NCBI RefSeq assembly: GCF_004217565.1
Contig: NZ_SHLA01000001.1
Span: forward strand, 3,519,061 to 3,583,060
DNA: 64,000 nucleotides
Source of the DNA: Zhihengliuella halotolerans
Lineage (GTDB): Bacteria; Actinomycetota; Actinomycetes; Actinomycetales; Micrococcaceae
Direction: 5' to 3'
Shown here: piece after piece, positions 34,625-42,337 of the stretch
Position numbering within the stretch: position 1 is the first letter of the stretch
Layout: each line of letters opens with the position of its first letter
The notes under the pieces: model-generated
What the model was told of the DNA's origin: nothing
Seen by the model: only the letters and a program-made list of their open reading frames with translations
Database searches by the model: none
Position numbers and translations under genes: made by a program

Positions 34625-35412
34625 CGGGTGGCCCCCGTCGTCGTGCTGGGGACTTCGGCCGGTTCCTCGAGCGTGGAGGCGAGGATCTCGGCCAGGTGCA
34701 GCGTTCCGGCGGCCGAGCCGGCGCGCGAGAGGCCGCCGCCGATGTGCAGTAGGCAGGACGCGTCGCCGCCGGCGCAGAGCCCGGCACCGGTGGAGCGGAT
34801 GTTCTCCGCCTTGTCCTCGAGCATCGCGGTGGAGACCTGCGCGTTCTTCATGGAGAACGTGCCGCCGAAGCCGCAGCAAGCGTCCGCCTCGGGCAGTTCG
34901 ACGACGTCGATCCCGCCGACTGTCTTCAGTAGATCCAGCTGGCGGTCGCCCAGGCGCAGCAGGCGCATGCCGTGGCAGGAGGGGTGGTAGGTGATGGTGT
35001 GCGGGAAGTAGCTGCCGAGCTGCTCGGCGGCGTCGGTCACGCCGAGGACGTCGACCAGCAGCTGGGTGAGCTCGTACGTCTTCGCGCCGACTGCGGTGGC
35101 CCGCTCGGCGAGGTCCGTGTCGCCGGCGCGCTCGGCGAGCATCGGGTGCTGGTGCTTGACCGAGGCGACGCAGGAGCCCGAGGGTGCCACGGCGACGTCG
35201 TACTCGACGGACTCGAACGCCGTGATGTGGTTCGCGGCGACCTTGCGCGCGGCGTCGAAGTAGCCGGAGTTGGTGTGCATCTGCCCGCAGCAGGCCTGGC
35301 CGGCCGGGAAAACCACCTCGTGACCGAGGCGCTCGAGGATCCTGACGGTGGCGCGCGCCGTCGACGGGTACATCGCGTCGACGATGCACGTGGCGAAGAG
35401 GGCGATTCTCAT
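34621..35412 (-). CDS. lutA: Lactate utilization protein A (CCG domains)
   Basis: Protein of 263 residues with two cysteine-rich CCG domains that bind unusual iron-sulfur clusters, as in GlpC and heterodisulfide reductase HdrB. The motifs are AGQACCGQMHTNSG and HPSCHG with ADACCGFGGTFS. ATG at 35412 is the only start near the family N-terminus RIALFATCIVDAMYP. First gene of the lutABC operon, divergent from a FadR-family regulator whose likely operator lies at 35441-35451. Confidence 0.93.
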   Translation of the reverse strand: MRIALFATCIVDAMYPSTARATVRILERLGHEVVFPAGQACCGQMHTNSGYFDAARKVAANHITAFESVEYDVAVAPSGSCVASVKHQHPMLAERAGDTDLAERATAVGAKTYELTQLLVDVLGVTDAAEQLGSYFPHTITYHPSCHGMRLLRLGDRQLDLLKTVGGIDVVELPEADACCGFGGTFSMKNAQVSTAMLEDKAENIRSTGAGLCAGGDASCLLHIGGGLSRAGSAAGTLHLAEILASTLEEPAEVPSTTTGATR

Positions 35413-35440
35413 TCTGACCCCAGGTGAGTGGAAAGCGGTG

Positions 35441-35456
35441 TGGTCTGACCATAGTA
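35441..35456 (-). promoter_or_regulatory. lut promoter with FadR-type operator TGGTCTGACCA
   Basis: TGGTC-T-GACCA (35441-35451) is a perfect odd palindrome matching the TGGTnnnACCA form known for FadR/LldR-type GntR proteins. It overlaps the candidate lutA -10 TACTAT (35456-35451 on the minus strand). Position fits repression of lutABC by the divergent regulator and relief by lactate. Confidence 0.72.
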
Positions 35457-35503
35457 GCTGGGCCGCCGCCGGGCGTCCATCAGCTGCCCATTACAGTGGA
35501 GTC

Positions 35504-36220
35504 GTGAACAATCCAGACAAGCCAGCCAGAGCGTACGAGGCGGTGCTCGATGCCGTCGAGGTCGACCTGCGCGCGGGGCGCCTGAAGCTCGGCGACCAGC
35601 TGCCGGGCGAGCGCGCGCTCGCCGAACGCCACGGGATCTCCAGGGCCTCGGTCCGGGACGCCATCCGGATCCTCGACGTCATGGGCGTCGTGCGAACCTC
35701 GACGGGCTCGGGGCCGTCGTCGGGCGCTGTCCTCATCTCCCGGCCGGCGGCGGGCATCTCGACCGCCCTGCGCATGCACGTCGCCTCCGCGCAGCTGACG
35801 GTGCGCGAGATCGTCGAGACGCGCGTGCTCCTCGAGACCTGGGCGGCCGGCGCGGTGAGCCTGCACGATGACGAGGCGCGGGCCGAGGAGTTGCTCGACG
35901 AGGCGCGCGACCTGTTGGAGCAGATGGAGCGGCCCGAAACGGGGCGGCAGGAGTTCCACGACCTGGATGCCCGGTTCCATGTGGTGCTGGCTTCGCTCTC
36001 CGGGAACGCGGTGATCACGGCGATGATGGAGTCGTTGCGCCTGGCGATCCGCGACTACGTCTCCGAGGCGATCACCTCGGAGGCGGCCTGGGGCGACGTC
36101 GTTGCCACCCTGAAGGCGCAGCACCGCGGGATTTTCGACGCCGTCGCCGGCGGCCGCGGTGGCGAGGCGGCCGGGCTGCTGCGCGAGCACATCGAGTGGT
36201 TCCACCGCGAGGTAGGTTGA
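35504..36220 (+). CDS. lldR: FadR-family (GntR) regulator of lactate genes
   Basis: Regulator of 238 residues. The N-terminal winged helix (AYEAVLDAVEVDLRAGRLKLGDQLPGERALAERHGISRASVRDAIRILDVMGVV) is followed by an all-helical FCD effector domain. Metal/ligand residues there include the D and H of FHDLDARFHVVLASLSGN and the late H in LKAQHRGIFDAVAGG and LREHIEWFHREV. GTG at 35504 fits the conserved start. It is divergent from lutABC. Lactate-responsive LldR proteins have this architecture, hence the suggested name; no sequence feature proves lactate as ligand. Confidence 0.87.
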   Translation: MNNPDKPARAYEAVLDAVEVDLRAGRLKLGDQLPGERALAERHGISRASVRDAIRILDVMGVVRTSTGSGPSSGAVLISRPAAGISTALRMHVASAQLTVREIVETRVLLETWAAGAVSLHDDEARAEELLDEARDLLEQMERPETGRQEFHDLDARFHVVLASLSGNAVITAMMESLRLAIRDYVSEAITSEAAWGDVVATLKAQHRGIFDAVAGGRGGEAAGLLREHIEWFHREVG

Positions 36221-36335
36221 GCGTGGCGCGCTTGTATCGCCGACTTGACACAAGACGATGTGCGCGGCAGGATGGCAGCACATCTTGTATCAGGCTGTTG
36301 CCACAAATGGCCTGATGGGCGCTGAGGGGGTCCCG

Positions 36336-37382
36336 TTGTTCTCACCAATTATCATCGTCGCTGGCGGCGCCGTGCTGCTGTGGCTGCTGGTGTTGATCCT
36401 GCGCGGACTGATCTCGCGCCAAACGCCGCGCCTGAGCGACCTCATCGAGCCGAGCTGGCGCGCGGCCCACGGCAGCCGCCCGGAGATTCTGCGCCACCTG
36501 CGACGTCGCTTCATCGGCATGATCGTCATCGGAATTCTCGCCTGCATCTCCTGCCTGGCCTGGCAGTTCGTGGCGCCGCAGCTCGGCGGCCTGCCCGTCG
36601 TCCTGGTCCCGGTCATGGTCTGGCTGGCGATCATGGTCGCGTGGTCCGCGTGGCCGTGGCCTCGCGAGCACGACGACGGCCCGCGGCCTGACGCCGACCA
36701 CGTCGAAGGCGCCGCGACCCACGCCGACCTCATCCGCCGGGGCTGGACGACCTTCGGGCCCCGGTGGTCCTTCCTGCTGCCGGGCGCACTGCTGGCGCTG
36801 CTCGTCTTCGGGCTCGCGGCGGCGGGCCTGACCTCCGTCGAGGACGAGTCCGGCCGCCTGCGTCAGCTCGGCTACGAGCTCCAGGGCGGTGCCGAGCTCG
36901 ACGAGTCCGGCCTAGTCACCGAGGTGCTCTCAGGCGTCGGAGCTTCTGGCCCCTATCCGGGCTGGTACTACGGCGGCGTCATCCTCGTCGTCGCGTTCCT
37001 CGCAGCGATCGCCTCCCTCATCGTCCTGGGACGCAACGCGCGCCGGGCCCGCCCGCGCGACTTCCGGCTCTTCCGCCTCGACAACGGCGTCCGTGCCGCC
37101 GTCGCCTACACGGTGGCGACCCTGTCGACGGCTTTCCTCGCCTTCCAAGGCGCCGTCGTCGGGCTCATGGCGGCGACGGCGCAGTTCTCGGCGGCCCAGC
37201 GCACGCGGTTCGTCGTCGGAGAGCCCATCGACGCCGCCGACATCACCTTCGATCCCCAGTTCCTCACGGCCTCCCTCACGATGGTCGTGATCGCGATCGT
37301 GCTCACGGTGGTCGGCGTCATGCTGCTGGCCTCATGCTCCCGGCGCATGACCCAGGCGTTCGGCGTGCGGGAGCCGGTGTGA
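36336..37382 (+). CDS. Multi-span membrane protein paired with GntR regulator
   Basis: Membrane protein of about 348 residues with some seven hydrophobic segments: one at the very N-terminus, a pair near the RRRFIGMIVIGILACISCLAW region, one near GPRWSFLLPGALLALLVFGLAAAGL, one after PGWYYGGVILVV, and two near the C-terminus. TTG at 36336 is chosen because GAGGGGG precedes it at proper distance; an ATG at 36315 has no ribosome site. The stop overlaps the GTG of a YtrA-type GntR gene by four bases. Such pairs are common in Gram-positives, often with an ABC ATPase, absent here. Function unknown. Confidence 0.72.
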   Translation: MFSPIIIVAGGAVLLWLLVLILRGLISRQTPRLSDLIEPSWRAAHGSRPEILRHLRRRFIGMIVIGILACISCLAWQFVAPQLGGLPVVLVPVMVWLAIMVAWSAWPWPREHDDGPRPDADHVEGAATHADLIRRGWTTFGPRWSFLLPGALLALLVFGLAAAGLTSVEDESGRLRQLGYELQGGAELDESGLVTEVLSGVGASGPYPGWYYGGVILVVAFLAAIASLIVLGRNARRARPRDFRLFRLDNGVRAAVAYTVATLSTAFLAFQGAVVGLMAATAQFSAAQRTRFVVGEPIDAADITFDPQFLTASLTMVVIAIVLTVVGVMLLASCSRRMTQAFGVREPV

Positions 37383-37741
37383 TCTCCGTCGACCCGGCCT
37401 CTCCGCTGGGGCCGGCCGAGCAGATCCGAGGTCAGCTCGAGGCGCTCATCCGCTCCGGCGCGCTCGCCGCCGACGAGCGCCTGCCGAGCGTTCGCCAGCT
37501 GGCCGCCGACCTGCGCGTCGCCGCCGGCACCGTCGCCCGCGCCTACAAGGAGTTGGAGGAGGCGGGCCTGGTGCGCGCGGCCCGCGCCGCGGGCACGCGC
37601 GTCAACCCCGGGCACGACGACGGCGCGGACGCCTTCGCGCTGGCCTCCGACCTCGTGCGGTCGGCTCGCGGCCGGGGGCTGAGCCTCGCCGAGGCCCAGG
37701 CCCTTGTCGCCGCGGCCTGGGTGGCCGGCGAGCCGCGATAG
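37379..37741 (+). CDS. GntR-family regulator, YtrA type
   Basis: Short regulator of 120 residues: a GntR winged helix (PLGPAEQIRGQLEALIRSGALAADERLPSVRQLAADLRVAAGTVARAYKELEEAGLVR) followed by a brief helical dimerisation tail. The absence of a ligand-binding domain marks the YtrA subfamily. GTG start overlaps the stop of the upstream membrane-protein gene, so the two are co-translated. YtrA-type factors usually repress their own operon and respond to cell-envelope-active compounds. Confidence 0.86.
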   Translation: MISVDPASPLGPAEQIRGQLEALIRSGALAADERLPSVRQLAADLRVAAGTVARAYKELEEAGLVRAARAAGTRVNPGHDDGADAFALASDLVRSARGRGLSLAEAQALVAAAWVAGEPR

Positions 37742-37895
37742 CCTGGCTCTGGGCGCGGGATTTCTCCGATGTGTTTGGCGAAGAGTTCCGCCTCGACGGT
37801 CCCAGCGCGTGGACCAGCGGTCATCGTCGGAAGGGACGTGTCGGCGCCGGAGGACGCGGCGAGCGAGTAACTGCAGCTCCCGCCGCCAGGTTTCG

Positions 37896-38423
37896 TCAGG
37901 CCGCCGGCTTGGGGATGTGGGCGACGATCTCGTCCATCATCTGGCCGCTCGGGTACTGCTTGCCGAAGAGGGCGGCGCCTTCGTCGGTGAGCAGTACCGT
38001 GTTGACCCGCCACTGGAGAGTGTCGCCCTGATCGGCGAAGCCGCCGGAGTACATGCGCGCGATGACGATGCGCGCCTGCTCGGGTGCCGTGCCCTCGACG
38101 GTGTCCGCAGCGACCGAGAGCACCGTGTGGCTGCCGACCAACTCGATCGCCGGATCGAGCAGTCGCACGTGCATCATGCCCTCATGACCCGAGAGGATCA
38201 CGTCGCCGGTGAAGGACATTTTCCCGGTCGACAGGTCCGGCGAGAGGTCGACCTCGCCCGCGGCGAACGAGAAGGCGCCGTCGTCGGTGGTCAGGGCGCC
38301 GCTGCGCGCCGTGATGGTCCCGTCGTCGAGCGAACCGACGTACTCGACGAAACTCTTCCTGATGCCCCAAACCAAGCCGTGGGGCTGCGTGGGTCCTGGT
38401 GTCTCCGGCATGCTCACCATCAT
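37896..38423 (-). CDS. HtaA-domain protein without signal peptide
   Basis: Protein of 175 residues carrying a single HtaA domain (GLVWGIRKSFVEYVGSLDDGTITARSGA, then FSFAAGEVDLSPDLSTGKMSFTGDVILSGHEGMMHVRLLDPAIEL). HtaA domains in Corynebacterium bind heme on the cell surface through conserved Tyr and His residues; a Tyr (SFVEYV) and a His (GMMHVRL) are present here. Unlike those proteins it has no signal peptide, anchor or transmembrane tail. ATG at 38423 overlaps the stop of the EamA gene (ATGA), so it is translationally coupled to it. Heme binding is unproven, and many actinobacterial cytoplasmic HtaA proteins have unknown roles. Confidence 0.8.
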   Translation of the reverse strand: MMVSMPETPGPTQPHGLVWGIRKSFVEYVGSLDDGTITARSGALTTDDGAFSFAAGEVDLSPDLSTGKMSFTGDVILSGHEGMMHVRLLDPAIELVGSHTVLSVAADTVEGTAPEQARIVIARMYSGGFADQGDTLQWRVNTVLLTDEGAALFGKQYPSGQMMDEIVAHIPKPAA

Positions 38424-39280
38424 AGGGCTGGCCGGGTGCGGACGGCGCCGACGCACGCGAGAATGACACAACCGATCGCCGCGAGATCCACAGGTCCCAG
38501 CTGCTGGCCGAGCACCACGAACGCGGTCAGCGCCGCCATCACCGGCGACAGGCACGTGAGCATGCCGAACGTCGACGCCGGGAGCAAGCGGAGAACGTGG
38601 GTCTCGATGCCGTAGGGGATGGCCGAGGAGAGCAAGGCGATGCCGACGCCGATCGCGAGGACCCAGGGGTCGAGCAGTTCCGTGCCGCCGGTCGCGATGC
38701 CGAACGGGGCGGCGACGACGGTTCCCGCGCACATCGCCAGCGCGAGGCCCGCCACTCCGGGGAAGTGGCGGCCGGCCTCCCGGTTCATCAAGATGAACCC
38801 GGCCCAGCACGCGGCCGCGCCCAAGGCGAACCCGACGCCGATCGGGTCGAGGCCGTCGGCGGCGAATCCGTCCCGGCCCAGCAGCACGATGCCCGCGAAC
38901 GCGAGCATCGCCCAGAGCAGGCCGATCCAGCGCCGCCCGGCGATCACGGAAAGCGCCAGGGGACCGAGCGCCTCGAACGTCACGGCGACCCCCTGCGGGA
39001 TCCGGTCGAACGCCTCGTAAATCATGAGGTTCATCGCCGACATGGTGACCCCGAGCCCGATGATGGTCCGCCAGCCGGTCCATCCGAGCCGCGAAAGCGT
39101 AGGGCGCAGAATGGCGATCATGATGACAGCCGAGAAGAGAAGCCGCATCAGCACCATGCCCTGGGGGCCGACCCGGTGGAACAGCGTGCCGGCGAGGGAA
39201 GCACCGAGTTGCTGGCCGAGGATGCTGACCAGCACCAGCAGGATCGGCAGGAGCGGGGACGCCGCGATGCGCTCTTTCAC
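38420..39280 (-). CDS. EamA-family (RhtA-like) exporter
   Basis: Membrane protein of 286 residues with ten predicted helices in two EamA repeats (drug/metabolite transporter superfamily). Features include SILGQQLGASLAGTLFHRVGPQGMVLMRLLFSA, FDRIPQGVAVTFEALGPL and LLPASTFGMLTCLSPVMAALTAFVVLGQ. The sequence is closest in character to RhtA, an exporter of threonine/homoserine. GTG at 39280 matches where similarity begins; the frame is open to 39406 but the extra 42 residues are hydrophilic and unlike the family. Its stop overlaps the HtaA-protein start. Confidence 0.86.
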   Translation of the reverse strand: MKERIAASPLLPILLVLVSILGQQLGASLAGTLFHRVGPQGMVLMRLLFSAVIMIAILRPTLSRLGWTGWRTIIGLGVTMSAMNLMIYEAFDRIPQGVAVTFEALGPLALSVIAGRRWIGLLWAMLAFAGIVLLGRDGFAADGLDPIGVGFALGAAACWAGFILMNREAGRHFPGVAGLALAMCAGTVVAAPFGIATGGTELLDPWVLAIGVGIALLSSAIPYGIETHVLRLLPASTFGMLTCLSPVMAALTAFVVLGQQLGPVDLAAIGCVILACVGAVRTRPAL

Positions 39281-39420
39281 TCCGAAAGGATACGCCGGTA
39301 CCGCGAGGCTCAACCAACGAGACCCGAGGGCGTCGCCGAGCCGCCATCCGCCCGCAATAACTCTTGCCTTACGGGCCGGTAGGTGGTGATCTGAAAGTGG
39401 AGGCAACCAGGGAGGTCGTC

Positions 39421-40092
39421 ATGAGAATCGGGATCGTCGGAGCGGCTGGAGGAGTGGGGCGCCGGCTGGCACGCAAACTTACAGACCACGGTGACGAGGT
39501 CACCGGGTTCTTCCGCCGGATCGAGCAGGAGGAAGTCGTCGTCGCTTCCGGCGCGAAACCCGTGCGCTACGACCTCGTCGCCGACGGGCCGGAAGTCCTG
39601 GCCAGCGCGCTGCGCGGACACGACGCCGTCGTCTTCGCCGCCGGTGCGCACGGCACGGGCGCGGACCAGACCTCGCTGATCGACGGCAAGGGCGTGGAAT
39701 CGGCCATTGTCGCCGCCGACTCGGCCATGGTTCCGCGGATGATTCTGATCTCCGCGATGCCGGAGTCGGGCCGCGGCCGCGAGATCTCCGAGTCGTTCGA
39801 GCACTACCTGACGGTGAAGAAGGAAGCCGACCAGACACTGGCGAGCTCCGGGCTGGACTGGGTGATCGTCCGGCCGGGTCGGCTCACGGACGACGACGGC
39901 AACGGGCGCGTGCGCTCGGGCCTCGCCGTGCCGTACGGTCAGATCCAGCGCGACGACGTAGCCGCCTTCATCCTCGAAATCCTGCACGAACCCCGGCTGA
40001 CCCGGCACATCGTCGAGGTCGTCGACGGGCCCTCGACCGTGCACGAGGCGGTCGACACTCTCGTCGGGCTGTACGGGACGCCGCACCTGTAG
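39421..40092 (+). CDS. NAD(P)-binding Rossmann protein (atypical SDR, NmrA-like)
   Basis: Protein of 223 residues with N-terminal IGIVGAAGGVGRRLARKLTDHGDEVTGFFR and the AVVFAAG strand of atypical short-chain dehydrogenases. There is no YxxxK catalytic pair in the usual place. GLDWVIVRPGRLTDDDGNGRV and RDDVAAFILEIL are typical of the SDR_a5/YwnB group, often described as NAD(P)H-binding or flavin-reductase-like. ATG at 39421 follows GGGAGG. It stands alone between the EamA promoter and LysR. The role is unknown; redox sensing or house-cleaning is plausible. Confidence 0.85.
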   Translation: MRIGIVGAAGGVGRRLARKLTDHGDEVTGFFRRIEQEEVVVASGAKPVRYDLVADGPEVLASALRGHDAVVFAAGAHGTGADQTSLIDGKGVESAIVAADSAMVPRMILISAMPESGRGREISESFEHYLTVKKEADQTLASSGLDWVIVRPGRLTDDDGNGRVRSGLAVPYGQIQRDDVAAFILEILHEPRLTRHIVEVVDGPSTVHEAVDTLVGLYGTPHL

Positions 40093-40109
40093 CCGGGCGT
40101 TCGCCCGGC
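40092..40109 (+). terminator. Hairpin after NAD(P)-binding protein gene
   Basis: GCCGGGC-GTTC-GCCCGGC with a four-base loop overlaps the last base of the stop codon. It is a compact GC-rich stem, probable terminator before the LysR gene on the same strand. Confidence 0.6.
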
Positions 40110-40160
40110 GGCCGGCGCGCGGGCTGAGGCCGGCGTGGTGCCCCGTGGTCCAATAGCAGG

Positions 40161-41066
40161 ATGTTGTTCCGTCAGCTCGAGTACTTCGTGGCGCTCGCCC
40201 GGGAGCGCCACTTCGCGCGTGCGGCCGAGGTCTGCTTCGTCTCTCAACCGGCGCTTTCCGAGGCGATCAGAAAGCTCGAACGCGAACTCGGGGTCCCGCT
40301 GGTCAGGCGCGGGCACAGTTTTCAGGGGCTGACGCCCGAGGGCGAACGCGTCCTGCTCTGGGCGCGCCGAATCCTCGCCGACCATGATGCCCTGCACGAC
40401 GAGGTCGCGGCACTCCACGCCGGTCTGACTGGAACGCTGCGCGTGGGCGTCAACCCGGCGGCTACGAGCGCGGCCGCCGTGATCTCTGCGGCGTTCTGCA
40501 CAACGCATCCCCGGGTGGAGCTCTCGCTGGAGACCAACCTGCGCTCGGCCGATATCGTCGACCGCGTGCAGGATTTCGAACTCGACGCGGGCATCGTCTA
40601 TCTCGATGAGGACACGGCGGACCAGGTGCGGGTCCAAACGCTGTACCGGGAGCGCCTGGTCCTCATCGCTTCCGAACGCCTGCTGCTCGACGCGGGGGAG
40701 CCGTCCACATGGGCCGACGCGGCGAATCTGCCGTTGTGCCTGTTGCCGAGGGGGATGCGCGGACGCGAGGTCTTGGATCATGCGCTCGCCGATCGCGGCG
40801 TCGCCGTCAGGCCGCAGATCGAGGCGGACTCGATCGTCGCATTGCTCGCGCACGTGATGACCGGTCGGTGGGCCAGTGTGGTGCCGGAGCAGTGGCTTCC
40901 GGGACTCGCCCTGCCCCAGGACCTGCGCACGATGCCTCTGGACGGTCCGGCCATCGGCGCGCACATGGCGCTTATCTCGCATGCCGCGGAACCGGCTTCC
41001 GTCCTGGCCCGCGCCCTGTTCGAGGCAGCAGGCACCGTTGACCGGTTTCGAGAGTCCTCCGACTGA
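40161..41066 (+). CDS. LysR-family regulator, orphan
   Basis: LysR regulator of 301 residues. The DNA-binding part (LFRQLEYFVALARERHFARAAEVCFVSQPALSEAIRKLERELGVPLVRRG) is followed by an effector domain, TGTLRVGVNPAATSAAAVISAAFCTTHPRVEL, with CLLPRGMRGREVLDHALADRG toward the end. It is not divergent from any gene: the upstream neighbour is on the same strand after a hairpin and the downstream one begins 185 bases later. Its target may be the FUSC gene downstream or something distant. The effector is unknown. Confidence 0.86.
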   Translation: MLFRQLEYFVALARERHFARAAEVCFVSQPALSEAIRKLERELGVPLVRRGHSFQGLTPEGERVLLWARRILADHDALHDEVAALHAGLTGTLRVGVNPAATSAAAVISAAFCTTHPRVELSLETNLRSADIVDRVQDFELDAGIVYLDEDTADQVRVQTLYRERLVLIASERLLLDAGEPSTWADAANLPLCLLPRGMRGREVLDHALADRGVAVRPQIEADSIVALLAHVMTGRWASVVPEQWLPGLALPQDLRTMPLDGPAIGAHMALISHAAEPASVLARALFEAAGTVDRFRESSD

Positions 41067-41239
41067 TTCGCCACCGGCCGCCCCGCGGATCAAACAGGGG
41101 AACCGCTTATATGGCGAAGATCGATTGACGGCCCTTATCAACCGATCGGAAACAAGTCTTGGACGCAAGGAACGGACTTCGAGAGGCTGGAGAGTGCTTG
41201 GGGCACTGGTGAACGCAGGCCCACTCTCGCCCCAACCTC

Positions 41240-41254
41240 AGGAGGACGATCATC
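41240..41254 (+). promoter_or_regulatory. Strong ribosome binding site in front of an ATC codon
   Basis: AGGAGG at 41240-41245, six bases before ATC at 41252-41254, the position where an initiator is expected for the FUSC-family gene. A 7-bp stem GAGAGTG (41190-41196) / CACTCTC (41222-41228) just upstream could also modulate the leader. Confidence 0.6.
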
Positions 41255-42337
41255 GGCCAACGCACTCTGCCGCCCGCACTCGATTCGCAGCGGCGGCCCG
41301 GACAGCGCTGGAGCCAGCTGCTCGGGCCGCTCATCCAAGCGGACCACCGGCCGGCGCTCAGGGTCGGGATCGGGCTCGCCGTTCCGGGCGTCCTTCTCCT
41401 CGCGGCGGAACGTCCAGACCTGCTGGTCTACGCGGTCTTCGGTTCGTTCGTCGGAATGTATGGTCGGGGGCAACCCCCGGCCGTCCGACTGCGGCAGCAG
41501 GGCTGGGCGGCCCTCCGTCTCGGTCTTGCGATCGCCACCGGCCTCGCCCTCAATGCCGGCGGCGCGCCGCTCTGGGGTATCGCCCTGTGTTCCGTGGCGT
41601 TCGCGGCCTTCGCCTCGTGGGCCGCCGAGCGGGTGGGGTTGAGCCCCTCGGGACCCTTCTTCGGGATCTTCGCGCTCGGGACGTTCGCGACGCTGCCTCC
41701 GGGCGAGGCCGATGTCCGATACGCGCTCGTCATCTACGGTGCGACGGCCGCTCTGTGCCTGCTCGTCGGCCAGCTGAGCAGGGTGAACATTCTCGGCGCC
41801 CGCCGGATCTTGCCGGCGCCCGGGGTCGCCCGGGGCGTCGACGCCGCGGCCGCACGACGGCGTGCGCTCGGCTATGCGGTCGCGGTGGCGGCAGCGTCGG
41901 CCATTGCGCTCCTGCTCGGCATCGCTCACGTCGGCTGGGCCGCGGCTGGCGCGACGATCCCGCTCGCCGCGTCGACGTTGCGCGCCCAGGCGTTCAGAGG
42001 CGCCGAATGCGTCGTCGGAACCCTCCTGGGGATCGTCCTCGCCGGCATGGTCCTCGTCCCCGAGCTCTCGGCGACGGCACAGGCGATCCTGGTGATGTGG
42101 CTGCTGTTCCCCACGGAGGCGCTGATGGCCCGGAACTACGGACTCGCACTCGGCTTCTTCACGCCTCTGGTCTTGCTGATGACCGATCTGACCGGCCCGG
42201 CTGAGCCCTTTTCCCTTCTGCTCGACCGTCTGGCGGGTGCCGTGGTCGGTGCCGCCGTGGGAGTCGCGATCGCGTGGTTGTTCGCGCGGACCGCCCGCAC
42301 GTGTCGCTCGGGGGGGGGCAGGTCAGACGCGGACTAA
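41252..42337 (+). CDS. FUSC-family membrane protein, apparently initiated at ATC
   Basis: Membrane protein of about 361 residues in the FUSC/aromatic-acid-exporter-like class, with a repeated set of hydrophobic hairpins. Protein-like sequence (RWSQLLGPLIQADHRPALRVG and a hydrophobic GLAVPGVLLLA) extends well upstream of the first in-frame ATG at 41456, which falls after the second span. The frame is open back to a TGA at 41210-41212 and contains no ATG, GTG or TTG before 41456. A perfect AGGAGG (41240-41245) stands six bases before ATC at 41252 (another ATC at 41249). I therefore place the start at ATC; CTG at 41267 or a sequence error are alternatives. The 3' end holds a run of nine G. Confidence 0.75.
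   Translation: MGQRTLPPALDSQRRPGQRWSQLLGPLIQADHRPALRVGIGLAVPGVLLLAAERPDLLVYAVFGSFVGMYGRGQPPAVRLRQQGWAALRLGLAIATGLALNAGGAPLWGIALCSVAFAAFASWAAERVGLSPSGPFFGIFALGTFATLPPGEADVRYALVIYGATAALCLLVGQLSRVNILGARRILPAPGVARGVDAAAARRRALGYAVAVAAASAIALLLGIAHVGWAAAGATIPLAASTLRAQAFRGAECVVGTLLGIVLAGMVLVPELSATAQAILVMWLLFPTEALMARNYGLALGFFTPLVLLMTDLTGPAEPFSLLLDRLAGAVVGAAVGVAIAWLFARTARTCRSGGGRSDAD

Noticed and set aside
37742..37895. Small frames between the YtrA-type gene and the HtaA gene
   Set aside because: None has a ribosome site, domain or consistent codon use; nothing beyond convergent gene ends is visible.
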